In this document: piece by piece, positions 1 through 12,032 of the stretch
How the letters are laid out: every line of letters starts with the position of its first letter
Numbering within the stretch: the first letter of the stretch is position 1
Assembly: GCF_002443255.2 (NCBI RefSeq)
Contig: NW_019211457.1
Coordinates: 463,303 to 527,302 of the forward strand
Direction of reading: 5' to 3'
DNA from: Varroa destructor
Taxonomy: Eukaryota; Arthropoda; Arachnida; Mesostigmata; Varroidae
Length of the DNA: 64,000 nt
Translations under genes and position numbers: made by a program
Notes under the pieces: generated by a model
Databases searched by the model: none
The model's input: the letters and a program-made list of their open reading frames with translations, nothing else
What the model was told of the DNA's origin: nothing

Positions 1-1126
1 ACCATCCGTATCACGTCAGCTTGAAGGGGCCTTTAGAAATCAACCCCTTCCCTCTCGTACACATACAAAGTGAGCCTGAATGAGAGAAGGGACAGGAATG
101 TGCATGAAATCTAGGGGCAGAACCTACGGGGATGGCTTAAAAAGGCAGACTCGCTTTGACAGTATTTGGAAACAATTCAAACTAGGCGCCAAATCGTATC
201 ATCTTACGGTTTCATAGAGCCATTGAGTACGATGGGTTTTTTATGCAAAGGTGTATCATGCTAGTGGAAAGGAAAAAAAATATACGTATTTATAGTGATG
301 GAGATATGTATATGAGTGTACATCAAATCTTATGTCATTGCTTAATACTATAGCCTATAAGCGGGTTATATTCTGCTTCGTGGATATTTTATATTCATAT
401 TGATTATCGATTCATCCATGAATTCGAATAAGCATCTGTGACAATGATATGCAAACGCTGGGTTTACAAAAATACGTTTAAATAGAAACTATTAAAAAAA
501 AAAATAAATAAATAGTAATAAATGTAAATAAAAGTCGATATAACGACGAATGATACGGAACAAGTGAGGACGGCACAAACATTTAATTATAACCGTTCCA
601 GGTGCATGCCTCAGGAAACTTGTCATGCATCTTTCGCCAGTTGCATACTATATGTGAATATGTACATAGTTATTTACCTACTATACTGAATTAAACATAT
701 ATATTATTCATTCATCGTCACAGTCTGCTTAAATCGATGCAGTTATTTTTAACTTACTTCGCACTTTGTTCGTAATCTTGATTTATCCGCGTTACCACAT
801 TCTACCTTGTATCTAGTTGACAATTGTCGGAACATCTTTTCTCCTACATCAACAAGCCTTTGTAGACGTATTTCTGGAAATAAGAATACAAAACCATAGA
901 GCTGCTCTAGGGGGAGTTGGGGCGTTGACGATGGCCGCCGCAGAGGCAGTTGAATTTAAATCCTCTAACCACTTTGACACTTAGAACCGTTCTTTTTTTT
1001 TCGTGCTTCCGCCGCCACACGCAGTCGTTTCGTTTACTTCACACTAGGGAAATAAGGCAGACACCTGTACCTATCATTTCTTGCGGTGCTACGCCTCCAG
1101 GTCCCACGGTCTTACGCTCGATGTTA

Positions 1127-1202
1127 TGGCCCCTTACAGGCCACCAACCGTTTGTGGGCAGTTGTGGCCCCTTGCAGGCGACCAACCGTCTGTGGGCAAT
1201 GT
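1127..1202. repeat. Two-copy 38-bp minisatellite
   Basis: Two adjacent units begin TGGCCCCTT at 1127 and at 1165 and differ at only a few positions. Each carries CCAACCGT and TGTGGGCA. A shared TGTTATG lies before the first and at the end of the second, hinting at a third partial unit. The unit is GC-rich compared with its surroundings. Confidence 0.85.
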
Positions 1203-2653
1203 TATGAGTCCTATTCAGTTCTGCAGCCACCAAGTCGGCGATAGCATAGGCAGCAGTAAACTGTTGACTGCTACTTGCCGAATAGAACCCGAGGACCCAG
1301 CAGTAGCTGCCCGGCATAACTAACAGCAGGAAAAATAGGCTACATACTCATTCAACTTCCACCGTTGATACCAGACGGTCTATGATAATTCGCCACCTTT
1401 TGAATTATTACTCCATTGTTAAAATGTTCAGCGCTAGAAGCACCCGAAGATCATTCACGTGAGTAAGGGGATAGATCCCCTCGGTCACCAAAGCCGCTGT
1501 CGATGCCATCACTACATTAAGTGCCACTGACGCCATTCCTTCTGTAACACTCCGAAGAAAAATGTGGCCCTTGCTAGGCTACTGGACCTTGGCTAATGGC
1601 TATTCTATATACGGGGGCTCTACGGTAGAAAATCTAAATAAGCAAGCAGCACTTAGATCTATAGCGAAAATTCGAGGGGCGTTACTGTAAAGATATTCAT
1701 TGAGACAAACGGCTGCTATCTGGGAAGAGTTTCGAAGTAATATCAAACATATCTCGAACCATGAGCCAAGCTGATAAAGGGGTCCAGGGTTTAGTGGGTG
1801 AGAGTCCTACAGTACCAGACAAAACACAATTCAGTGATGTCCGGTCTACATAATGCATTTGCCCTTAACCTCAAAAAAAAATGCTATCTGGGAAGAGACT
1901 ACGGCGTGTAAGCTTTCTGAGAAAATGCTTCGAAAAAAGCTTTGGGGCAGCTGGAAATGACATTGTGACATGATGCTTGTCTCGACCAGCCAAACTATAA
2001 GACGCCTAAGTTTTAAGTGGCGTTTGGGTGTTGTAGTACACGGTGCTATCCATGGGGGTGCAGCATGTGAAGGACAGATTGGTTTGGCTTACGGGGTATA
2101 TACGTTGGTGGATACTCAGTGAGTGTAGGCAGATGTCTGGGTAGACAAGGACCGTAAAACAATACTGGTTTTAAGGTATCCTCTATTCTTTGTTATTATT
2201 ATTATTATTAGATTGCCCAAATATGATTTTAGTCATGTGGAAACCGATTGTCTTCGAAAGCTCCGCAAGAGAAAAGCTGATAGATTTTTTGGCGTGTGAA
2301 ATAACTTAACACAATATTTCGCGATTACATATAACCGTGTATGGGAATCCATTAATGATACGGGTATGTTATACAAGAATTAATGGCTGACCATGTGTAA
2401 AAACTTAAGGGTGCTCTAAGAAGGTTTATAGGCGGAGGTGGTTTTAAAGCGCAGTTGAATAGCAGTGAAGCCCATGAAAAAATCTGTAGCAGAATCTACT
2501 TCAACCTGTTTTGCCTATTTCTTTTCCTAAATGGTATCGTATTTTATCGGGGAAAGCCGCTTGAGTCATTACCTCACCTATGGTCTCTGATTCTTCTAGG
2601 AACAGCAGCTGATTATTAAACAGAGGCACGTTCAAAAACATACTAGTTAAGAG

Positions 2654-2684
2654 TATAACCAGATTCAAAATGAATCTGGTTATA
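2654..2684. repeat. Perfect inverted repeat, 13-bp arms
   Basis: TATAACCAGATTC and its exact reverse complement are separated by AAAAT. It lies outside any gene I can support. Confidence 0.9.
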
Positions 2685-3355
2685 GATGAATAGAATGAGA
2701 AAGACGTTGCGCATTTGTTTGTTGAGTAATATTTTTGTAACTGTTAGTTATTGAATGGCCATAATTTTGTGTTCTGTTGACGTGGAAATACACAGGCGAC
2801 AAAAGGGCTAATCTTGTTCTGTGTTTCAAGTCTCACGTCCAATATGACGGTTAGGCATGAAACTAAGCCTAGATGTGTTCAAGGCGCAATCTGTCCCTAA
2901 AATGAGCAGGAAAATATTGTTACCCCCTAAGCCATCACGGGGGCTCGTTCTGTCTCCCTAAATATAGTAATCGTTGAAATCCCTATTTTTACCTGCTAGT
3001 TAGGAGCTGTTCTCTATTTCGAGGTTCGACTCTGCCTCTTAAGTGATATACATCATTATAGCCGTTCTATGATTACGGTATAATCGTTTATGACTGACCC
3101 TATAAGCTAGAAATTGACTGTCATTTACCTTATACGGCGCTGATTTTATAAATAACAGTTGAATTGTGTCTTCTCCATTATGTTTATATGTATGTTTCGT
3201 TTCATGTTATTTCGTAAACCCTCAATATTCTTACGAGCCAAATCCATTAATATTTTTAGTAATCATCGTTTTGGTCGTCGGGCAACGTCTGCCATTTTGG
3301 AAAAAGTGTAAATATCGCTACGAGACTCCTAACAACCGTTTATACAGTTGTATAT

Positions 3356-3379
3356 TATATATATATATATATATATATA
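3356..3379. repeat. (TA)n microsatellite
   Basis: A TA dinucleotide run of about 24 bp. Confidence 0.95.
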
Positions 3380-6300
3380 ATAACACAAATATACATCGTC
3401 TGGTTGAGCCATGAACAGGGAAAACGTTTGATTACTTTTGAGATTACGTTTGAAAATTGAGCGCAAGGGATTTTTTTGTACTTATTTTACGCGAACCAGC
3501 CTGGACACTGAATAACCAGTACTAAGTATTTTACACATTTATTTACTATCTGTCTTCAGAAATCTTCTTACCTTGTCGTGTAAAGGTCTGCTTTTTCTGT
3601 TGTGACCACTTTGGTTAATCTGTTGCCCGCTTGCCAATGGCCTTTGAAAGCGCATGTAGCGCCGTACCTAACGTTTGGGATCGTTAATTAGCAGTGCCGT
3701 TTTGCATGCTGTCATTAATATTTCCCTAACATAATAATCCCTGAGGCATTCCTGTTGCGCAATAGACGCATGGTTACATCGGCCAGCACAAACTTACGGT
3801 TTACGGCTAAGTGCAATGGACCTCAATGCATGGACCGCGGTGCTCGCCAGGATCAGCGGGGCGCGGTTGTTGGAAACTACTCATGAGTTCCCCTAAATGC
3901 ATCGAAACGGCCCGAATAGTAACAAAATGTCTAGTGCTTTAGTGAAGTGCACAATCACAGACCTTTGATGGAATCGGAAATCTCTCTCTTCTGTCATGGT
4001 AGATACTACTTTTCGTTGGGAAAGCCAATGAAACCGCTCGCATCTAGAAAAACAAGTTAAGTGGAGGATAAACATTGGTTCGAGATAATTTTGGGCAGGA
4101 CCCACACGCTGAAAACGGCCTTATGCAGACTGGGTCTAGTTTGGCTAACTACTTCGCGTTCGCAAACATGAAAGACATTATTTTCTTCCGCCGGATTTAA
4201 CCTCGCATCCGTTATATACTTCCGAGTTTATGGAGGTGAATCTTGAAACAAACTGAATCCCATCCTAACTTATGTAATGCATAACATCTGATAATATCCG
4301 CCCAATGGCAATTTGTATGTAAATATTTTCTATTATTGTTTTTATCAAATCAAAACATGCAAACGTCGATAATAAGGCTTATCAGTCTGACTGCAAAAAC
4401 CAGCGACGTCATGGATCCCGCGATAATACTTCCAACGTCCATATGAGGTGCTTCTCTTGTAAATAGATATAGTCGTGGACAAGGTCAAACTATGCCAGAT
4501 AAAATGATGCGTTCATGTCCTGTAGCCGTGTCCTGAAAAAAACTTTCGCGCCCCATTATATTTTGTTTGCTACTACATGAATCACTTGTTGGAAGCAATC
4601 TCAGACGTTGTTGCCTCGACAACGTACGCGATTTGGTCGCGGGTCAGTTTTTGAACCACACTGGTTTTCGAGCCTATGACAGGACTAGGCAGATGTGTCG
4701 AGCTTCATCAATGCTAAATGTCACCCCTACAAAAAACCCACTCTAAAGGACCTATTGTTTGACTGTCGTCTTTTCACCTTCTCCTCACGTTTTTAATCGT
4801 AAAATTAAGGCAGCGAAAGAAATAGGCTTGAATCGTTGTGAGCTGCCCTATCCTGGTATTTTAGTTCAATTAGCGAAACGTGTCTGGTCGTCAGCTTCGT
4901 GTTTTCGACATTGGCGACTTCAGTCGTCAAGCCGCGTTCAGTACTCTTAGCAAGTTTGCATTAGCCCCCTACTGCAATGAGCGGACAATCACTGCCTTCT
5001 GTTTATCCTGTGTTGTTACTATTGTCATCAAGCTAGGGATGAGAGTTGCGTTGTCCGCTCCATCGATCGTCAAAGCGGCCTGGCTTGAAGTCTATCGTAG
5101 GGGAAAGACTGAAGGGATCGAGCCGTCGTGAAGCGAAAGAGGAGTAAATAACTAGGCTTAAGCGGAACAATGGGCGAACACGGTCGGTATTCTTCGGTTC
5201 ATTCTTTATTTTATTTCGATTTGCCAGAGGGAGGCAGCTCACGCCTTAGTTACCCTTGCTCATACAAAGACACAGACTTATTGGTATAGCTATCTTGACA
5301 GTTTGATAAATCATCGGGCGAACGTATAAGTTACGTACCTGATGTGACTCGCCATCTATGGCCGTAGCTGTCGCTGTGTTCGTTGTTTTCAAGGATAACG
5401 GCGTTGTCATCATATTTTACATTAATTGTCTAGCATTTTCTAGATGGATGCCATGGTCTATTTGAATAGGAGAACGTTGTCTGACGGTGAAGCGTTTGGT
5501 AACGTTTTGATGTGCATATTGTGATAATTTGCTAGGTAATAATAGACGTTCAGAGTGTTCTGGATAGCCAATATGGCGTTCTGTCTTTTGGCCATTCTTG
5601 TAATGTTGACAAGCACGGAGGCTTGAAGACTTTTTTTTTTTTTCAATAATTCTTATTTCAAAGATACAATTGTATTATTCACACTATATACTTATAGGCC
5701 ACTGAAGGATCGAGTCGAGCATTTTATTCGATATTCTAATTTTTCAATGATATCTAAGTCAAATTAGAGTAGCAAGCGAAGAAGTAGCACCGAGTGGAGG
5801 GGAACGAAACTTTCACCTAATTGTAACACAGATATTCATGAGTAAGCATACAATGGTATGGACAGTTCGACTGGATTACCTACGCTGTGTGAGGCAGTCC
5901 AGTAACGTTAGTTTCAACCGAAGTTCCAATAAAGCTACACAGTACATACAACGCGAGCGCTTTTTTTTTTTTGTTGCAGGAAGTCTCTGTTTTCCTCTTG
6001 TGGTCAATTCTTTTTCGTCGATCTCCAGAAGGTATGACCCAAGCTGGGAATGCCGTCGTCACCCGATTCGCAAAAAATCACAAAGACAACTGTTAGCTTT
6101 AACGTATCAAATCGACGCTTTTCGAAGCTGTCATCGTTATTGCCGCCAATAACTGTAGTAAAATCAGGGAGTGATTTTCAAGTTTGCGGCAACGATGGAT
6201 AGCTATATGGTTCTGTACTTGTGTAGATGCTTTTGATAGTTTTTCAGCAAGCTATTCAGAGCTATGACCATTCGGCAGAGAAGAAAAAGCCTAAGATAAG

Positions 6301-9300
6301 CGTTGTTGTTTCTTTGAAGGGGAAATTCTTCGTGTACAGGTGACCGGCCATCTCTTGTCGTGGGCTCTTAAGGCGACAGGATGTTTTCAAAATTCATATT
6401 TGGGTCTCTAGAATCTGCATGTAAGGGACGCTGAAAAATGTTTTCCCGCAGCGTATGTCTGTCAAAGCAGATGAGAGACGTTTTATAAATGGGGAAGGAA
6501 AAATGCAAAGTCGTCCATATTATCCGGATGTTTTTTGTAAGTTTCCCCGCCAGTCTGATTCTGACGTTCTTTGTGCGTCATCTTTGTCGTAAGACTCACG
6601 GTCGTGAAGAAAATGTGACAACATTCTGACACCTGCACTTTTGCGTTATGCAAATAATAGATCTTTATTTCATATCCTGGAACTCGTTTGAGTCCTTAAA
6701 AAAACTCAAAGTTTTGTTAGATAGAAATGCTCCGCTTGAAGATCTCATTGTTAGCTTAACGGAAATCGTCAAAATATCAGCTATATTCAATTTTGTGATT
6801 TAAACAAGTATGTTACTGCATGGCGGCAAACTGTTATAAAGCTGAAATATATTAAACAGCTGATTAGTTTATTACGTGCAATTATTATACATTTGTTATT
6901 ATTATTATAATACATACATAATGATTAATATAATTATAATACATACAATATTGTACACATTGCTGTAATTGCAATGAAGTTATAGTAAATTTAATTTACT
7001 TAAGTCGCATTTAGTAAATTGAGTACGTGTTGCTCTCTCATTAATTTGAACATGAACTTTAACGACTTTATTTAATATTTTATACTCATCTATCCTACTT
7101 TTATATAATATATTCCAAAGCAATGTCCTGTTCCTTTGCATTTATTAAACATCGTGTTCTTCTCTTTCATAGTGGGACCTACTTACACATACTAGAGGTG
7201 CCCGTACTAACGTAGGCTACTTTGTCGACATCCATAATATATGCATAGGATCGGACAAAATTAGGCATACAGTAACAAAAGCTGTGGAAAGTAGATTTTC
7301 TTTTGGGGCAGAAGGTAGAGAGTTCGAGCTAGACCTGTTTTTTTTTTCACACTTGTAGACCCATGTTTGGTCAAGTGTTTTTCCACTATAGGCCTGTTTT
7401 TGTCTTACCCTACGTATATACAAACCGTTTGCAGTCTGGAATCTACTAGACACATCTGAACGTAAATGAGTATCAAATTAGCCAATTCTATATGGATATG
7501 CTTTCGCGCCTTGAAGGTACGTCTTCAGCTTACGGGGCAAGCGTGCAGCGGCTTGTATCTAAGAGATGATTTTTCTTTTATAATCAAATGAGTGAAACAC
7601 TGATTGGGTCGGCAAAAGTTTCGGCAGAAATGAATACCCAATACGGACAGAAGTACTCAAGTTTTGGGGCTTCAAGTTTTCCTTTTTATTATCGAGTCCC
7701 ATATCTTTATCAACACCATCATCTGCACACATGCACATATCATGTATAACAACCAATTGCTTCTATATACCTCATAGATGCCTCAAAAATTTGTAGTTGT
7801 AATAATAGCAAAAACGTCATCAGAATTTCCTTTTTGCAATGCACGTGCACGATTTGAAAAGATCAGTGTCTAAGTATAGAGAGCAGGAAGTCGAATTGTC
7901 TTTTCTCGAACGGTTAAATTACTACATTGGACTTTGTTCTGTTTTACGCCTTAGCACAAATGGCCCTAACTTGATGAAAAAAACAGAGCTAACTTCGAAT
8001 AGGACAACGACTTGATACGTCTCTACTACTATCAGTAGTTATAGCATTGCTGACCTGTGTGTGTTCACACGTTCGTAGTTCGTGTGTATTCTCTTCCCAG
8101 TTAATTACATTGCATTACATTGATTATTATGTACACATAGAAAATATGTTGGGTTATTGGGTTAACATGATCGCCCCAGCAGCCGGACTCTTGGTACCGC
8201 GTGTTTACACAGAGAAAATTCAGCGGAGGTTACAAGACCCCCGCAGATCCAGCGTACGACGACGGCCTAAAGTGTCCTCATTAGGGGTGTATGAGGGGGT
8301 ATCGTCTAGATTAATAGGAAAAAAAAGATACAATGGGTTCGATACGTAAAATAACTGTAGTGATGTCGATTTCTACGAACTGTAAAACTAATAAAATAGC
8401 GATATTTTCTTTCGGGCTTGCCCTTATTGTTTCAGTCCATTCAGCATGTTAGCTTGTTGCCTGAAGTTCTTTGCCTCTGTACTAATGTCAATGATTTCGA
8501 GTGATCATATCCTTTCTAGTTGTACGCTGTCGGCCTTAATTAGAACCGGTAATAGGCTTGTTTGTGATGTATGCTCGTGGATAATGTCCAGTTGTAAAAT
8601 AAGGAAACTAATCGGGTAACATACATATAATGATAATGGTATACAAGAAATGCCTTAGTGCAACTTGACAGCCATACGCTATCCTATGGCCTAAGCTAAA
8701 GTGTATATAGCGTACTCAAGGGGTGCGTACTCAAGAGGTTTAGATAACAGGACCTTTGCGTAGCTGCTATCGTATTCGTTTAACTTTAAAAATGAATGAC
8801 ACCAACAGCTACTGACTACTGCAGTAGTCCTTCACGTTTTTAGTCCGTTTCTGATCAGTTTCATATCATTTTATAAACTTTGTCAGTAAACTCTTGTTCT
8901 TTGACGTTTAACGCTAACCATTACACGTTACCACGGCGTACCACACATCGATCCTTTCTGTTTTTCCTCTTTTTCATTCAAGCAAACCGCTCCCACTATT
9001 ACTTTCGGTCTATGACCCGTCGAGTCGCATCGGTGACTGATGAGTCATTATGCCACCCCTTGCCTTCTGAATCATCGGATGTCCGTGATCCGACACGTAA
9101 GTGTTGCTCGAACAAGGCAAATTTTACCTATGCCCTACACATATCCAACATACAGATCACAGACGCTTTGCTTGGTGTATTTATGTAATGATAATGTTAA
9201 TTTACCTGAAAATTATTTGAGGACGTTACATGTGTTTCGATCAAGGTGTCGCGTGGCGGTCAACGCACTCGCGTTAGCCGAATGACGATATATTTTCAAC

Positions 9301-10074
9301 CGCTATGATTCTGTCGACAACCAGAGAGACCCCACTTCCCGGCCAGTAGGCCGTGCAAGCATCATCAGTTTATCAAAAGAGAAACAGAGGTATTCTAGTG
9401 ATGCGTGGCGCCGTGGGAGGTCAAGGCCCTAAGGTTGGATAACTTCTTCAGTACGAATAGGTAGCTCTGATTGAATTATGTCTACGCATTATTATTCTAA
9501 ATGTTCGTTTGGGGATGTTTACGAACCAAGCGTTGGGTAGTAATAAAAGCAATAGAACTATTCGAAACATTGAAGATCGTCGAGCAGATAATGGTCGGGA
9601 ACTGTTATGTTTATGGTAGTAACTAAATGCAAATCTATATTTGAGGTGCATATTTTATATTTATGAAAGTAGTCATTTTTGATCGTTCTGTAAATTGAGT
9701 CCATGTAAAGAGTTTAAACTGCTACTAAGGTAAAAGGTAGTGAGGTCCTTGATCAGACATTGATTAATATATGACCAATAAATATAGTCGTGTGACTGAT
9801 CGTTTCACGTACCAACTCGCACGCGCACAGTTCTCGAGTAAATTTGACTTTCATAAGATGATGATCGGGCGAAAGTTCTGACTCGTATCGCTTACTGCTA
9901 GTGTTGATGGAAAAATCAATTGAAAATAGTACTGATAAACGTCAGATCGTACGCGTAAGGGCGATTATATGATGTTACCGTCCCATTCCTATGACGAACG
10001 TTTCTCTAGCCTCTTGTGTCTATTTTATAGCTTCTCACACAGGAAGCGATACAAACTACGCATTGAAAATTGGC

Positions 10075-12032
10075 TCAGCAGTAAGGGGCTCCATGCATGT
10101 CCTTGTTTCGGTGGCTATCATCTTCGCGCACCTCGTCACCGAGGCCTTCGTCGGGACTGTCTCTCGATGCTCTTTGTCTTAACAGAGCTTCGAAGTTGAC
10201 GTTTCCACGACGTGGCCCAGCGATTTCGATTGCCCTTTCAGCCACTGATCTCGGAGGTACTGACCCCTGAACCAAACTAGTCGACACGTTGCATGCCGTT
10301 ATTGAGCTTTTTCCCGTTGATGAACCAACCCGGTAACGCTCAAGACTGTTTCCGACCGCTGGCACCAATGAGAACGCATGCGGCTGTGTTTCTCCCCGTG
10401 CCGCGTGATAGGTCCGCGATTGGCCCAAATAGGCTACATCAATAGCTGTTCCACTGCTATTGTCACAATTATGGGTAGTAGAGCTACTTATATTGCTATG
10501 ACATGCCTTTGCTGCTGGCAACGGAACTGCGCTGCTTTCGTTGAGGTTTTCATTGGTGGCGACGGCAGTTTTTCGAAGGTGTTCAGTGATACGGTCAGCG
10601 ATCCGCTCTTCGAGTTCACTAACTATGGCCTTCACGAGTCTGCTAGCAGTGGTCGTGCGATCAAACGTCTTCTTTTCGCCGCCGGCGCCATCTTCGATGG
10701 GTTCTTCCGAAGACGATGCAGCTACATATGCTAAGGCGGACTGGTGCAGAAGATTAGTTAAAACCACATTACCTGTTAACTGCCTATTACCTTCTAGGCC
10801 GCTTTGATATATGTGAATAGTCCCGTCTTTATCATGATAGTGAACAGGCGTACTGTGGGAAAAATTTTCCGGATTTGGAAGGAGCATATCGATATGATGA
10901 TGGCTATAATGGCTAGCACTGCAAATCGATGACCCTATTGTGGTCAACAGCTCGGTAGACGTCAACGGCGTCCCTACATGTGAAGTGACTCCTGTCAACG
11001 ACGTTGCAGTTTTACAAGTCGCATAATTGCTATGGCTAATCAAACTGCTATAGCTAGTACTACAATTACCGTCGGTACTGCGATTATGTCCTCCATCTTC
11101 TGGGTTAATCGGAGTTTCGACATTCGTATGGTAACATAATCGAGCAGGAGCGAGTGACGACGCCGCGCCTGATCGTATCGTTGGAGGAACGCTTTCTGTG
11201 CTAACTTCAGGAGATTGTTGACATCCTGCCGACGATAGAACGATCGACGCTACAGTACCTATGCCAGTTTTGATTGTGGGTTCCGTAAGGACAGACGTCG
11301 GGATTGTCGTCCAGTCAATGGTGTTGTTCTTTTGGACAGTGACAATCGTCTCGTAGCATGGCTTTTCCTTCATGTTCGATGATGGAGGCGATTGGGCTCG
11401 ATTAGAAGATTTGTAAAACGCATCGTTTGTTTCAGCAGCAAAACGCTGGCCTGCGCGATCCGTCCCCGTGTCAGGAAGGGTGGTCATGCCATTTTGCTTT
11501 TTTCCCGGAATGGCCGCCTCAAGAGCATCGCGTTCTTCACAGTACTGCGAATATTGCTGCATGACCAGGCAGACGGAACCTACGAGAACAACGATGGTCA
11601 ACAAGACTCCAATAACGACTCCGCCTATTTCAACTGAAGCTATGAGAACAACGGACGCTTCGGCACGTGGATGAACGATGAGCGTCATAGAAGCCGATAC
11701 GTTGCCGGCACGATTAATCGCCTCACAACTGTAGGGACCGCCGTCCTTTGGCATTACGTTGACAATCGTGAGGACACTGGATTTGAAGTTGAATCCAACA
11801 GCGGAAATATACTTCTCCTGGACAACGTACATTTGGTTGCCGAACGACATCATTGTCATGTTTCGTATTTGCCGGCCCCTGATCGACCACCGGATGTCAG
11901 CCGGCGACTGAGAGTCAATCTCGCAACGGAGAGTTGCATTATCACCTTCCGAGGCGGTAACCGAGGCGTCCATCGCTGCTAACTCGGGTGGGCACGCGAA
12001 ATCGTCAAAGTCTAGAGCTTGCCACGAAATAC
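10075..12032 (-). CDS. Kekkon-like exon F: LRRCT end, Ig, transmembrane helix and cytoplasmic tail
   Basis: The last exon, 1958 nt, begins after the acceptor CTTGCCGCAG and finishes a split Gly codon. It encodes the end of the LRRCT (FACPP), an Ig domain with three NxS/T sequons (NAT, NMT, NVS), a 23-residue helix rich in Val/Ile/Gly/Leu, and a tail of about 494 residues rich in Ser, Thr, His and Asn. Near the C-terminus is an acidic SPDEGLGDE segment, and the last residues are HGAPYC. The open frame continues upstream to 12096, but that part is intron. Plus-strand ORFs across this span are shadows. Confidence 0.93.

Larger units (their letters stand above)
1..10074. other. No gene recognised (downstream of the kekkon-like gene)
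   Basis: Only short open frames of chance length are present on both strands. The part just below 10075 should carry the 3' untranslated region of the kekkon-like gene, but I could not fix a polyadenylation site. A very AT-rich part runs about 6840-7100. The minisatellite, hairpin and microsatellite in this stretch are listed separately. Confidence 0.6.

Noticed and set aside
1039..1317. Minus-strand ORF of 92 codons
   Set aside because: It exists because the 38-bp tandem repeat stays open when translated. There is no family resemblance.
10378..11982. Plus-strand ORFs of 68-118 codons opposite the kekkon-like last exon
   Set aside because: They are antisense shadows of a well-supported coding exon and carry no domain.
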